Assembly: GCF_017875955.1 (NCBI RefSeq)
Contig: NZ_JAGINK010000001.1
Location: 749,001-813,000, forward strand
Direction: 5' to 3'
Length of the DNA stretch: 64,000 nt
DNA from: Pseudomonas sp. BP8
GTDB taxonomy: Bacteria; Pseudomonadota; Gammaproteobacteria; Pseudomonadales; Pseudomonadaceae
Under the pieces are notes generated by a model, which was given only the letters and a program-made list of their open reading frames with translations, was not told the origin of the DNA and searched no databases. Shown here piece by piece: positions 1-8,601 of the stretch. The translations under genes and the position numbers were made by a program. How positions within the stretch are numbered: position 1 is the stretch's first letter; each line of letters opens with the position of its first letter.

Positions 1-2
1 AG

Positions 3-371
3 TGGCGCCTGGCCGGTGGCGAGCTGGATGAACAGCAGGTGCAGGCGGCATTGGATGATTTCGGTGCGCCGTTCGGCTCGGCCCTGCGCACCCGCTGGCG
101 CTTGCCGCTGACCTTGCGTGAGTTGATCGCCGCGGTTTACCAGTTGGGTGGCGGCGTGTATTCGCGCGAAATCCTGGCGATGAGCCTGGCCGGGCAGCTG
201 GCGCGGTTGCCGGCGGATCAAGGGCTGGAGAAGGTCGCGAGCAACAAGACCGCGCGTTTGCTCAAGCTTGGATTGCCGGAGTTGAGCCGTTTGCGCAAGG
301 TACAGAACCCAGCGGCCAAGCCTGCCGAACCTGCGGCTGACAGAGACGAGCAAGGCCCGGCGAGCCAGTGA
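3..371 (+). CDS. 3' part of an HDOD-like regulatory protein (partial)
   Basis: The frame is open from the left edge, so this is the C-terminal ~122 residues of a longer protein whose start lies outside the window. The visible part is mostly helical, with a Leu/Ala-rich stretch around SREILAMSLAGQLARL and a charged, Pro/Ala-rich tail. The pattern resembles the C-terminal half of HDOD signalling proteins of Pseudomonas, which lack the catalytic HD metal residues and act in signal transduction. The N-terminal HDOD core cannot be seen, so this is a family impression only. A REP pair follows directly, so this is probably the end of its transcription unit. Confidence 0.45.
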   Translation, partial: WRLAGGELDEQQVQAALDDFGAPFGSALRTRWRLPLTLRELIAAVYQLGGGVYSREILAMSLAGQLARLPADQGLEKVASNKTARLLKLGLPELSRLRKVQNPAAKPAEPAADRDEQGPASQ

Positions 372-373
372 GG

Positions 374-464
374 CGACCGCCGCTCCTACGGGGTTCCGCT
401 AAATCAATGAGATGTCGGCTTAATCCTGGCCCCTGTAGGAGCGGGCTTGCCCCGCGAACACCGG
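374..464. repeat. REP pair (class I, left copy degenerate)
   Basis: Two convergent copies of the Pseudomonas REP are seen: a degraded left one (CGCTCCTACGGGG) and a full right one (TGTAGGAGCGGGCTTGCCCC). They sit in the non-coding gap after the first gene. From 465 to about 640 I see no further feature. Confidence 0.8.
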
Positions 465-640
465 CGCAGCCAGTGCCATACATCATCATTGTCTGGGTTG
501 GCCTCTTCCCGGGACATGTCGTGTAAGACCTTTCTGAACTCGAAACCAAATGCTTCTGCATGATTATGCTTAGGAATTATCCTACGAGTCTTGCGGAAGC
601 AGCGCTGTTGTCGGGCAAACCCCTCAGGGATAACTTCACC

Positions 641-830
641 GGGTCGCTTTGTTCTGGCGACCGGGTGTGAGAACCCGACAACACAAGCTGCGGCAGTTTT
701 ATGGCGGCCGTGCGCGGGCAGACTTCGGTCTGGCCGGGTTTCTCTTGTGTCTCGGTTTCTCACCCTGTGCACGGCTGCCACCCTTCGTTCCGTGAGAAAG
801 GACGCCAGTGGTGGTTATCTCAAACCACAC
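641..830 (+). ncRNA. Structured 5' leader of the DUF6124/DUF3077 genes
   Basis: Several complementary segments fit one folded RNA. GGTCGC (642-647) pairs with GCGACC (657-662). A long interrupted stem joins 663-687 with 744-765: GGG/CCC, TGAGAA/TTCTCA, CCGA/TCGG and ACACAAG/CTTGTGT. Inside it CAGAC-TTCG-GTCTG (719-732) is a UUCG-capped hairpin. GTGGTT/AACCAC (811-816/823-828) forms a last hairpin 15 nt before the ATG at 844. GCCGTGC (706-712) could instead pair with GCACGGC (769-775). The frame through it (591-1001) reads as Arg/Cys-rich nonsense and is not taken as a gene. I recall similar leaders before DUF3077-type genes in Pseudomonas but cannot name a described RNA family. Confidence 0.55.
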
Positions 831-843
831 GAGAGTTCTGACC

Positions 844-1098
844 ATGAAAAAGATCGTCCCCGATCCACCCCTCACCCCACCCGTTTCCTACTTCTCGATC
901 ATCAGCGGTCTCGCCGGCGAAGACGCGCTGGCTGCCTCCGGCACGCTGATGGACTTGCTCAATCGAAACCTCGAATCCTACCTCTGCTCCGAGCAGGTTG
1001 ATGTGGGTGATTTCCGCCTCGAAAATGCCCAGATACTGTCGCAGATGCTTTGCGTCCTGGTGGCGCACGCCAGAGCGGAAAAGGCGCTGCGCACATGA
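844..1098 (+). CDS. Small DUF6124/DUF3077-type protein of unknown function
   Basis: An 84-residue acidic protein beginning MKKIVPDPP. That opening, followed by a phenylalanine-rich segment and an EDALA helix, is typical of the Pseudomonas-restricted DUF6124/DUF3077 small proteins, which have no known function. There is no signal peptide or membrane helix. An in-frame ATG at 808 exists, but it lies inside the leader hairpin region, so 844 is preferred. The stop overlaps the next start (ATGA at 1095-1098), so the two genes should be translationally coupled. Both share an F-x-V/I...DALA/DHAF pattern and look like diverged paralogues. Confidence 0.75.
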   Translation: MKKIVPDPPLTPPVSYFSIISGLAGEDALAASGTLMDLLNRNLESYLCSEQVDVGDFRLENAQILSQMLCVLVAHARAEKALRT

Positions 1099-1355
1099 CT
1101 GACTTTTCGCTGCAGGCGCGCACTGTGGGGACAGAACCTTTCATGGAGCTGTTTCGAGTGCGTGAAGACATTCCGCTCGACCACGCTTTTTCCGAGTTGT
1201 CGGTGTTGCTGGGATGCATTCGGCATCTGGCGACCGAAGCGGAGATGGAGGGTGATCGGCTGGCGGGGAGTGCGGTGCGGATTCTCAGCGGGTTCGCCAA
1301 GGCGCTGATTGATGACATGGAGCTGGGGATGAACAGGGCTTTGGATCAGCGTTGA
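1095..1355 (+). CDS. Small DUF3077-type protein
   Basis: An 86-residue soluble acidic protein. The segment FRVREDIPLDHAFSELSVLL matches the DUF3077 pattern (F-x-V-x-x-G-I-P-L-x-D-A-L-E-x-x-S-x-L-L), followed by a helix rich in Ala, Glu and Met. Function is unknown in this Pseudomonas family. The ATG overlaps the upstream stop by four bases, so it forms a two-gene operon with the preceding paralogue and ends at a clear intrinsic terminator. An upstream in-frame ATG at 1050 lies inside the first gene and is not favoured. Confidence 0.75.
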   Translation: MTDFSLQARTVGTEPFMELFRVREDIPLDHAFSELSVLLGCIRHLATEAEMEGDRLAGSAVRILSGFAKALIDDMELGMNRALDQR

Positions 1356-1369
1356 CTTATAGATTGCCG

Positions 1370-1389
1370 GGGCCGCTTAGCGGCCCTTT
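1370..1389 (+). terminator. Intrinsic terminator after the DUF3077 pair
   Basis: Perfect 7-bp stem GGGCCGC/GCGGCCC with loop TTA, followed by TTT, 14 nt after the stop of the second small gene. Confidence 0.7.
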
Positions 1390-1469
1390 CCGACCGGTCC
1401 GGCGCTTTCAAGATGGTCTGACCGGATTGCAGCAGGCGAACGGATCGTATCTGGAGGTGATGCCGGTGA

Positions 1470-1555
1470 GGGCTGCGCCCTCATTTCGCGACACAAGGCC
1501 GCTCCCACAAAGGCCGCGCATACCTCAAGACTGGTGCTGTGTTTGTGGGGCCTTT
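1470..1555. repeat. Class II REP pair, degenerate
   Basis: One arm reads CACAAGGCCGCTCCCAC and the other TTTGTGGGGCCTTTT in opposite orientation. It matches the second REP class seen again at 28.4 kb and 41.1 kb and lies just beyond the 3' end of the GGDEF gene. Confidence 0.6.
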
Positions 1556-1570
1556 TGAACAGCCCCAGGC

Positions 1571-2560
1571 TCAGCCGCGCACGATCTGGTTCTTGCCTTG
1601 GCGCTTGGCCTGGTACATCGCGGCATCCGCTCGGGCGAACAGGCTGTCGAGGCTGTCGTCTTCAGCGCTCAGCCCGGTGAGGCCCTGGCTGACCGTCACG
1701 CCGTAGGTCTGCTCCCCATGGCTGAAACTCAAGCGCTGAATCTCGCGCTGCAATCGCTCGGCAATCTGCTCGGCCACCTCGGCCGTGCAACCGGGGAACA
1801 CCGCAGCAAACTCTTCGCCGCCAATGCGCCCGAACTGATCACCCCGGCGCAACACCGCCTTGCCACTGTCGGCAATACGCTGCAGCACCTGGTCACCTTC
1901 CTGATGCCCGTAGCTGTCGTTGATCACCTTGAAGTCATCAATATCCAGCAGCAGGAAGGCCAGCGCCGAGCCCTTTTCGCGGGCCGTTTGAAAGGCCTGC
2001 TCGGCACAGTCGAAAAAGTGCCGGCGGTTGCTGCTCTGGGTCAGTACGTCAGTGGTGGCCAGGCGCTGCAACTCGCCTTCGAGCTGTTTCTTGTCGGTGA
2101 TGTCTTCGGCAATGCCGACGATGATCACCCGGTCTTCACCTTCGCGCTGGTGATTGATGAAGCACTTGTCGCTCAGCCAGCGCACCTCGCCCTGGCCATT
2201 GATGATGCGGTACTCGCGGTCTTCCACCGCACCCTGGACCAGCACTTTGGCCATGCTCTGCTCGGCATACTCAAGGTCGTCCGGGTAGATGCTGTCGCGC
2301 CACTCGTTGTAGTCGGCCATCACTAGGCTTACCGAGCGACCAAAAATGCGCTCGAAGGCAGGGCTTACGTAGAGCACCTGGCGGGTTTCCCAGTCGAAGG
2401 CCCACAGCACGGCGTTGACGCTGTCGAGCAGGGAGCTGAACAGCTGCTCGCGTTCGCTCAGGCGAGCCACTTCGCCTTGCGCGTGAAACAGCGCAAGCAA
2501 CGTTTGAGCGGCTTCGGGAGGGCGGTAACTGGGCGGCGTGGGTGGATTTTTATTGGCCAT
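1571..2560 (-). CDS. PAS-GGDEF diguanylate cyclase
   Basis: Makes cyclic di-GMP from GTP. The 329-residue protein has a short N-terminal region, a PAS domain (about 50-165, ending in the typical IAEDITDKKQLE linker) and a GGDEF domain (about 168-329). The active-site loop is GGEEF, which is catalytically competent. An RRGD motif lies five residues before it, matching the RxxD inhibitory site for product feedback. No membrane helix is seen, so it is probably cytosolic. I chose the ATG at 2560 (MANKNPP); the frame runs open to 2674, but the upstream part does not look coding. A desaturase gene lies upstream on the same strand with a hairpin between them. Confidence 0.9.
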   Translation of the reverse strand: MANKNPPTPPSYRPPEAAQTLLALFHAQGEVARLSEREQLFSSLLDSVNAVLWAFDWETRQVLYVSPAFERIFGRSVSLVMADYNEWRDSIYPDDLEYAEQSMAKVLVQGAVEDREYRIINGQGEVRWLSDKCFINHQREGEDRVIIVGIAEDITDKKQLEGELQRLATTDVLTQSSNRRHFFDCAEQAFQTAREKGSALAFLLLDIDDFKVINDSYGHQEGDQVLQRIADSGKAVLRRGDQFGRIGGEEFAAVFPGCTAEVAEQIAERLQREIQRLSFSHGEQTYGVTVSQGLTGLSAEDDSLDSLFARADAAMYQAKRQGKNQIVRG

Positions 2561-2662
2561 GAGCACGGAGTAATTCTCGGCTGGAAGCGTGCGGCCACAA
2601 TCCGGCCCGCCACGCAGGCGATATGGCGGATTTGAGTAAAAACAGGGGGTGAAGTTCCGGAT

Positions 2663-2687
2663 GGCACGCCCCAATATGGGGCGTGCC
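2663..2687 (-). terminator. Strong hairpin between desaturase and cyclase genes
   Basis: Perfect 10-bp inverted repeat GGCACGCCCC/GGGGCGTGCC with a 5-nt loop, just after the desaturase stop on the minus strand. There is no T-tract directly behind it, so termination may be partial or the hairpin may protect the mRNA 3' end. Confidence 0.5.
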
Positions 2688-2699
2688 GATCAAAGGCGA

Positions 2700-3881
2700 T
2701 CAGGCGGTAGGGCGCAGGGAATAGGTCTTGAGCTGGGCGGCAAAGTCGCGCAGCGACTGGATGCCACTGGCTTCGGCCTCATGCACCCAGTCCTTCATGG
2801 CGGCGAGCATGTCATGGCCGTTGGCGCTGGTACGCACCCAGATCTGCTGCAATGCGAGACGCTTTTCGTAAATGATCTTGAGCGACTGGCTGTGTGAGAG
2901 CATCGACTCGATGCGCACGTGATGGCGGTCTTGCAGCAGGCTGGTTTCGCGCGACAGCAGACGCTTGGCGCGGCGGAAGCGATGGCGTACAGAGGCGTCG
3001 ACCTTGTCCAGCTCCTGCTTGACCAGCGGCGCAATCACCAGCTTGCGGTACTGGGCCATGATCTGGAAACGGTTGTTGAGGATCGCCATGGCGGTGTCCA
3101 TGTCCAGGTTGGCCTTGCCTTCGACTCGATGGGCGATCGGCGCCACGCGCTGCACCTTGGCCAGGCGCAACAGGCTCAGCAGGCGTATCCAGGCCCAGCC
3201 CATGTCGAACTCCCAGCGCTTGACCGACAGCTTGGCCGAGTTGGGGTAGGTGTGATGGTTGTTGTGCAGCTCTTCGCCGCCAATCAGGATGCCCCACGGC
3301 ACCAGGTTGGTGGCGGCGTCGCGGCATTCGAAGTTGCGGTAGCCGACTGCATGGCCCAGACCATTGACCACGCCAGCAGCCCACACCGGGATCCACATCA
3401 TCTGGATGGCCCAGATGGTGATGCCGATGGTGCCGAACAGCAGCAGGTCGATCACTGCCATCAGGGCGATGCCGCCCAGCTTGTAGCGCGAGTAGAGGTT
3501 GCGCTCGATCCAGTCATCCGGGCAGTTCTTGCCGTAGATGCGCAAGGTCTCGGGGTTGCGCGCCTCTTCGCGGTAGAGCTCGGCGCCCTTGCGCAGTACC
3601 GTGCCCAGGCCCTTGAACAGCGGGCTGTGCGGGTCATCGGCGGTTTCGCACTTGGCGTGGTGCTTGCGGTGGATGGCAGTCCACTCGCGGGTATTCTGCG
3701 CCGTGGTCAGCCACAGCCAGAAACGGAAGAAGTGCTTCAGCCCGGCGTTCAGCTCCAGCGAGCGATGCGCCGAATAGCGATGCAGGTAGATCGTGACGCT
3801 GATAATGGTCACGTGAGTCATCAGCAGGGTGACCGCGACCAGTTGCCAGGCCGACAGGTCGAGTAAACCGTAGTACCACAT
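2700..3881 (-). CDS. Membrane delta-9 fatty acid (acyl-CoA) desaturase
   Basis: Introduces a cis double bond into saturated acyl chains, acting in the inner membrane with a di-iron centre and an external electron donor. The 393-residue protein shows the three histidine boxes of the family: HRYSAH, HRKHH and HNNHH, with hydrophobic segments around them. The C-terminal ~130 residues are charged and helical. It resembles the aerobic DesA/DesB-type desaturases of Pseudomonas that tune membrane fluidity. The start at 3881 (MWYYGLL) is preferred over 3926, because the 15 extra residues are not desaturase-like. No electron-transfer partner is adjacent. Confidence 0.88.
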   Translation of the reverse strand: MWYYGLLDLSAWQLVAVTLLMTHVTIISVTIYLHRYSAHRSLELNAGLKHFFRFWLWLTTAQNTREWTAIHRKHHAKCETADDPHSPLFKGLGTVLRKGAELYREEARNPETLRIYGKNCPDDWIERNLYSRYKLGGIALMAVIDLLLFGTIGITIWAIQMMWIPVWAAGVVNGLGHAVGYRNFECRDAATNLVPWGILIGGEELHNNHHTYPNSAKLSVKRWEFDMGWAWIRLLSLLRLAKVQRVAPIAHRVEGKANLDMDTAMAILNNRFQIMAQYRKLVIAPLVKQELDKVDASVRHRFRRAKRLLSRETSLLQDRHHVRIESMLSHSQSLKIIYEKRLALQQIWVRTSANGHDMLAAMKDWVHEAEASGIQSLRDFAAQLKTYSLRPTA

Positions 3882-4108
3882 AGGTGTAAAAGCCCTCGGA
3901 AAAACGGGGGAAACAGCGCTTTGCATTATCCCTTGGCGGGGAAATAAAACCAGAGCCCTGCGTCGACAGCATTGGCCTTATCCCGTACCAAAGCCAGCGC
4001 CATGATGGCGTCGGAGCCAATGTGGCAGCGGCTTGACGCGCGATAAGGCATTTCGACATTACTGAGCAAATTCTGCACCAGGAATGCGTCACGCCATGTT
4101 TCCACCCT

Positions 4109-4114
4109 TATAAT
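4109..4114 (+). promoter_or_regulatory. Candidate -10 box (TATAAT) for the GGDEF-EAL gene
   Basis: An exact TATAAT lies 35-40 bp before the ATG at 4149. The alternative start at 4113 falls inside this box, so if it is a real -10 the protein must begin at 4149. No good -35 hexamer is obvious. Confidence 0.4.
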
Positions 4115-4148
4115 GCCCCATCTTTTCTTAAGGGCATCCCCACCCGAC

Positions 4149-6044
4149 ATGTCTGTTTCCGTTCGCGACGCCTTGCGCATGGCCGCGCTCTATGTGGTGT
4201 TCTCGATTCTCTGGCTGGTGCTGACCGAGCAGCTCCTGCAGCAGTGGGCCGACAGCCCGCTGGCGGTGACCTTGGGGCGCGGCATCAACCTCCTGGTGTG
4301 GGTGCTGTTCAGCGCCTTGCTGATTTTCATCTCGCGTGCGCGCCTGTTGAACTTCATCGGTATCGGCGCACAACTGCGCAACGAGGACCGCGAGCGCCTG
4401 CGCATGGCAGCAGCGGTGTTCGACACCACCCTGGAAGGCGTGTTGGTGACCGATCGCAGTGGGCTGATCGTGCACGTCAACCGGGCGTTCATGCGCATCA
4501 CCGGCTACCAGCAGGACGAGGTCATCGGCCAGCGTCCGAGCAAGTTCAAGTCGGGCCGCCATGGCCCGCCGTTCTATCAGCAGATCTACACCGCACTGGA
4601 GGCCAATGGCCAATGGAGCGGGGAGATCTGGAACCGGCGAAAAAACGGTGAGATCTACCCGCAATGGCAGACAATCTGCGCCATTCGCGACGATAACGGT
4701 GAGCTGACCCACTATGTCGCGGTGTTCAGCGACATCAGCGCGATCAAGCACTCCGAGCAGGAACTGGCTTACCTCGCCCACCATGACCCGCTGACCGGCC
4801 TGCCCAACCGGCTCCTGTTCAATGACCGTGCCGAGCAGGCGCTGGCCGTGGCCCAGGCCAACAAGCGCGGCTGTGGCCTGTTGCTGCTCGACCTCGACCA
4901 CTTCCAGAGCATCAACGACGGCCTCGGCCACACCATCGGCGACCAGTTGCTCAAACAGGTTGGTGAGCGCCTGCGCCTGATCCTGGGCAATGGCGTCACC
5001 CTGGCGCGGCTGGGCGGCGACGAGTTCGGCGTGCTGCTGGAGAACTGTCAGCAGGTTGGCCAGGCCGCGACCGTGGCCCAGGACATCATTGAACGCATGC
5101 GCGAGCCTTTCAGTTTCGAGGAGCATCGGCTGTTCATCAGTGTCAGCGTTGGCATCGGCCTGTTCCCCAGCGATGCGTTGAGCGCCGAGCAGCTGTTGCG
5201 CAACGCCGACGCGGCGTTGTTCAAGGCCAAGACCAATGGCCGCGCCTGCTATGCGCTGTACACCGAGGAGTTGACCGCACACGCCCAGCATCGGGTCGAG
5301 ACCGCCAGCGAGCTGCGCCGGGCACTGGAGCAGGAGGAGCTGCGGGTGTTCTTCCAGCCAGTGCATGAACTGGCCAGCGGCAGGCGCATCGGCTTCGAAG
5401 CGCTGGTGCGCTGGCAGCATCCGCAGCGTGGCCTGGTACCGCCGGGTGAGTTCATCCCGATTGCCGAGCGCACCGGGTTGATCGCCGAGATCGATGCCTG
5501 GGTGTTGCGCCAGGCGTGCCGGCAGATGGTCCAGTGGCAGGCCGAGGGGCATGAGCTGGAGTTTGTGGCGGTGAACATCTCCAGCCGGCTGTTCGGCCAG
5601 CGTGAGTTGTATCGGCAGGTGGCGCAGGTGCTCGACGAAACGGGCCTGGATCCGGCGCTGCTGGAGTTGGAGGTCACTGAAAGCGCGGTGATGGAAGACC
5701 CGGAGGTGGCACTGGAGCAACTGCACCGCTTGCGTGAGCTGGGCTTGCGCCTGGCGATCGATGATTTCGGTACCGGCTATTCATCACTGTTGCGGCTCAA
5801 GCGTTTGCCGGTGCAGAAGCTCAAGATCGACCAGGGGTTTGTGGCCGGGTTGCCGGGCGATGAGGATGACATTGCCATCGTGCGGGTGATCATCGCCCTG
5901 GCGCGGAGCATGGGCATGCAGGTGCATGCCGAAGGGGTCGAGCAGGCGGAGCAGGCGCAGTTCCTGTTGGCGCAGGAGTGCCAGTTGGGGCAGGGCTATT
6001 GGTTTGGTCGACCGGTGCCGGCAGGGGATCTGCGCTGGGACTGA
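4149..6044 (+). CDS. Membrane PAS-GGDEF-EAL cyclic-di-GMP enzyme
   Basis: A 631-residue dual-domain cyclic-di-GMP protein. Two N-terminal membrane helices (about 8-30 and 40-65) anchor it. A PAS domain follows (about 80-200, ending in the DISAIKHSE linker), then GGDEF (about 210-370, intact GGDEF) and EAL (about 385-631). The EAL domain keeps FEALVRW, DDFGTGYSS and KIDQGFV, so phosphodiesterase activity is likely. The GGDEF domain lacks an RxxD inhibitory site and may be a cyclase or a GTP-sensing module. The ATG at 4149 is preferred because the longer start overlaps a TATAAT. It converges on metI with an 11-bp gap. Confidence 0.9.
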   Translation: MSVSVRDALRMAALYVVFSILWLVLTEQLLQQWADSPLAVTLGRGINLLVWVLFSALLIFISRARLLNFIGIGAQLRNEDRERLRMAAAVFDTTLEGVLVTDRSGLIVHVNRAFMRITGYQQDEVIGQRPSKFKSGRHGPPFYQQIYTALEANGQWSGEIWNRRKNGEIYPQWQTICAIRDDNGELTHYVAVFSDISAIKHSEQELAYLAHHDPLTGLPNRLLFNDRAEQALAVAQANKRGCGLLLLDLDHFQSINDGLGHTIGDQLLKQVGERLRLILGNGVTLARLGGDEFGVLLENCQQVGQAATVAQDIIERMREPFSFEEHRLFISVSVGIGLFPSDALSAEQLLRNADAALFKAKTNGRACYALYTEELTAHAQHRVETASELRRALEQEELRVFFQPVHELASGRRIGFEALVRWQHPQRGLVPPGEFIPIAERTGLIAEIDAWVLRQACRQMVQWQAEGHELEFVAVNISSRLFGQRELYRQVAQVLDETGLDPALLELEVTESAVMEDPEVALEQLHRLRELGLRLAIDDFGTGYSSLLRLKRLPVQKLKIDQGFVAGLPGDEDDIAIVRVIIALARSMGMQVHAEGVEQAEQAQFLLAQECQLGQGYWFGRPVPAGDLRWD

Positions 6045-6055
6045 GCGCCAAGCAT

Positions 6056-6700
6056 TCAGCGCTTGTTCAAGCCCTTCGCCAACCGATCGCCGCCCAGCTG
6101 AATCACCGCCACCAGCGCCACCAGCATGACGATCACGGTCAGCATGATCTGGCTGTCGAAGCGTTGATAGCCATAGCGGTAGGCAATGTCACCCAGCCCG
6201 CCCGCACCAATCGCCCCGGCCATCGCCGATGAGTTGATCATGGTCACCAAGGTAATCGTGAAACCACCGACGATCCCCGGCAGCGCCTCTGGCAGCAGGA
6301 CATGCCAGACAATGTGCCAGCGCCGGCAGCCCATGGCCTGCGCAGCTTCCACCAGGCCGTGATCGACCTCGCGCAAGCTCACCTCGGCGATCCGTGCAAA
6401 GAATGGCGTGGCGGCAATCGTCAGCGGCACGACGGCGGCCCACACCCCGTAGGTGGTGCCGACGATCAGCCGGGTGAACGGGATCAACGCGACCATCAGG
6501 ATCAGAAACGGGATCGAACGGAACAGGTTGACGAAGGCGCCCAGCACCCGGTTGAGCAGCGGCGCCTGGTAGATCCCGCCTTTGTCGCTGGTCACCAGCA
6601 GCACCGCCATCGGCACCCCCAGCAGCAGCGCGATCAGCGATGACACACCCACCATCAGCAGGGTATCCAGCAACCCTTGCAGCAGTCGATCAACCCACAT
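6056..6700 (-). CDS. metI: Methionine ABC transporter permease
   Basis: Inner-membrane permease of the D/L-methionine importer. The 214-residue protein has about five hydrophobic segments and the EAA coupling loop ([11 protein letters not shown]) that contacts MetN. Length matches the MetI family. The start at 6700 has GAGG in front of it, and the gene overlaps the 3' end of metN by 11 bp, showing tight coupling. It is the last gene of the run tcyJ to metI, so methionine uptake sits downstream of desulfurisation genes and is probably induced by sulfur limitation. Confidence 0.93.
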   Translation of the reverse strand: MWVDRLLQGLLDTLLMVGVSSLIALLLGVPMAVLLVTSDKGGIYQAPLLNRVLGAFVNLFRSIPFLILMVALIPFTRLIVGTTYGVWAAVVPLTIAATPFFARIAEVSLREVDHGLVEAAQAMGCRRWHIVWHVLLPEALPGIVGGFTITLVTMINSSAMAGAIGAGGLGDIAYRYGYQRFDSQIMLTVIVMLVALVAVIQLGGDRLAKGLNKR

Positions 6701-7799
6701 AACCCAATACCTCCACGTCATCAGCCCAGCGCCGGGCGCGTTCCAGCAGTTGGTGCGACTCATGCGCCGAGCCGCGCACGGACAGGATCAACCGCCCCAG
6801 CGCGCGCTCGCCGATGGTCTCGACCCCGCCCTGGAGCAGCTTGACCTGCCCGCCGAGGTCCTTGAACAGCCCCGACAATTCCAGCTCGCCGATCACCACC
6901 AGCTTGAGCACTACCGCCGCATCGCGGCTGCCGGGGCTGGCGCGCAAGGCGTCTTGCACTGCGGCGGGCAGCTTGGCCTGCAGCGGTGCGAGCAAGGTCC
7001 GGGTGACCTCATGCTGGGGGCTGCCGAACACTTGCCAGACCTCGCCCTGCTCGACCACTGCGCCGCGCTCGAGCACCACCACCCGGTGGCAGATGTCGCG
7101 GATCACCGCCATCTCGTGGGTGATCAGCACCACGGTGAGGCCCAGCCGCTGGTTGATCTCGCGCAGCAGCTCGAGGATCGAGGCGGTGGTTTCTGGGTCG
7201 AGCGCCGAGGTGGCCTCGTCGCACAGCAGAATCTGCGGATCGTGCACCAGCGCCCGGGCAATGCCGACGCGCTGCTTCTGCCCGCCGGACAACTGTGCCG
7301 GGTATACATGGTGTTTGTCCGCCAGGCCAACCAGCTGCAGCAGCTCACGGACCTTGCGCTGGCGTTCGGCCTTGGCCACGCCGGCGACTTTCAGCGGCAG
7401 TTCGACGTTCTGCCAGACCGTCTTCGCCGACATCAGGTTGAAGTGCTGAAAGATCATGCCGATGCGCCGGCGCAGTTCCACCAGGCGGTCTTCGTCGAAC
7501 GGGGCGATGTCGGTCTGGTCGATCAGCACGCGGCCTTCGCTCGGCTGCTCAAGGCGGTTGATGGTGCGCAGCAGCGATGACTTGCCGGCGCCGCTGCGGC
7601 CAATGATGCCGAAGATCTCGCCGCGACGAATGTTCAGGTCGATCCCCTGCAACGCAGGCTGGGCCTGGCCGGGGTAGGTCTTGCCCAGGCCGATGAAGCG
7701 CACATGGGCCTGGTTGATCTCCGGGCGCAGGGCCTGCTCGCGGCCGGGCGGCGGCGTGGCGTCAGTGGTGGGCGCCCTGAGGGCGCTGGCGCTGCTCAT
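6690..7799 (-). CDS. metN: Methionine ABC transporter ATP-binding protein
   Basis: ATPase that powers MetI. Reading from 7799 gives 369 residues. An N-terminal extension of about 35 residues rich in Ala, Thr and Pro precedes the ABC domain. The domain has Walker [10 protein letters not shown], signature LSGGQKQR and Walker [13 protein letters not shown]. The C-terminal ~85 residues form the NIL/ACT-like domain that in this family binds methionine and shuts the transporter down. The start at 7799 (MSSASAL) lies one base from the metQ stop with GGAAGG upstream. A longer start at 7835 would overlap metQ and is less likely. Confidence 0.93.
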   Translation of the reverse strand: MSSASALRAPTTDATPPPGREQALRPEINQAHVRFIGLGKTYPGQAQPALQGIDLNIRRGEIFGIIGRSGAGKSSLLRTINRLEQPSEGRVLIDQTDIAPFDEDRLVELRRRIGMIFQHFNLMSAKTVWQNVELPLKVAGVAKAERQRKVRELLQLVGLADKHHVYPAQLSGGQKQRVGIARALVHDPQILLCDEATSALDPETTASILELLREINQRLGLTVVLITHEMAVIRDICHRVVVLERGAVVEQGEVWQVFGSPQHEVTRTLLAPLQAKLPAAVQDALRASPGSRDAAVVLKLVVIGELELSGLFKDLGGQVKLLQGGVETIGERALGRLILSVRGSAHESHQLLERARRWADDVEVLGYVG

Positions 7800-7800
7800 G

Positions 7801-8601
7801 TCAGCCTTCCCAGCCGGCCTGGTAGAGGCTGCCATGGGCTTTGTTCAATGCGGCGCGCACGGCCGGCGAATGCTGGTAGATGTCGACGAACTTGGCCAGC
7901 CGTGGGTCGTCCTTGGTTTGCGGGCGGATGACGAACTGGATCACGTATTCCTTGTTTTCCAGGCCGTCGAAGAGCAGCGCCGAGGTGGCGTCAAAGGTGC
8001 TCGCCAGGCGGATGTAGGCCGGGTAGCCCTGCACCAGGTCAGCGTCGTCATAGGCGCGCACCAGTTGCACGGCCTCGACCTGAAGAATCTTCAGCTGCTT
8101 GGGGTTGGCGACGATATCGTCCTCGGTGGCCTTGTAGCCGACGCCGGGCTTGAGCTCGATCAAGCCGGCCTTGGCCAGCAGCTGCAAGCCACGGCCGCTG
8201 TTGATCGGGTCGTTGGCGATGGCCACGCTGGCGCCTTCGGGCAGCTCGGCGAAGCTTTTGTACTTTTTCGAGTACAGGCCAACGTTGTTGATGATTCCGG
8301 GCTTGTACGGCACCAGGTCGAATCCGGCAGCGGCCTTGGCGTTTTCCAGGAAGGGGATGTGCTGGAAGTAGTTCACGTCGATGTCGCCACTGTTGAGGCT
8401 GACATTGGGGGCGATCCAGTCACTGAACTCGATCAGCTTCACCTCCAGACCTTGCTTGTGTGCTTCTTCGACCGCCGCTTCCAGCGGGATGGCGAAGGCC
8501 GAGGTGGTACCGATCTTCAGTGGCTCGGCGGCCAAGGCATGGGCGCCGATGGCAAGGGACAACACGGCGGCCGCGACGGGCCGGAACAGTTTATCAAGCA
8601 T
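7801..8601 (-). CDS. metQ: Methionine-binding periplasmic protein
   Basis: Substrate-binding protein of the MetQ/NlpA family feeding MetN-MetI. It has 266 residues with a cleavable signal peptide (about 1-25, ending AHALAA). No lipobox cysteine is present, so it should be free in the periplasm. Family blocks seen are the [15 protein letters not shown] start, the DVNYFQH segment and the [14 protein letters not shown] segment. Its start overlaps the upstream monooxygenase gene by 8 bp, so it is translationally linked to a desulfurisation enzyme. A second, orphan MetQ-like gene lies at 33.5 kb. Confidence 0.92.
   Translation of the reverse strand: MLDKLFRPVAAAVLSLAIGAHALAAEPLKIGTTSAFAIPLEAAVEEAHKQGLEVKLIEFSDWIAPNVSLNSGDIDVNYFQHIPFLENAKAAAGFDLVPYKPGIINNVGLYSKKYKSFAELPEGASVAIANDPINSGRGLQLLAKAGLIELKPGVGYKATEDDIVANPKQLKILQVEAVQLVRAYDDADLVQGYPAYIRLASTFDATSALLFDGLENKEYVIQFVIRPQTKDDPRLAKFVDIYQHSPAVRAALNKAHGSLYQAGWEG

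Noticed and set aside
591..1001. 136-residue frame across the DUF leader
   Set aside because: It is Arg/Cys-rich, overlaps the strongly folded leader and runs out of frame into the real small gene at 844.
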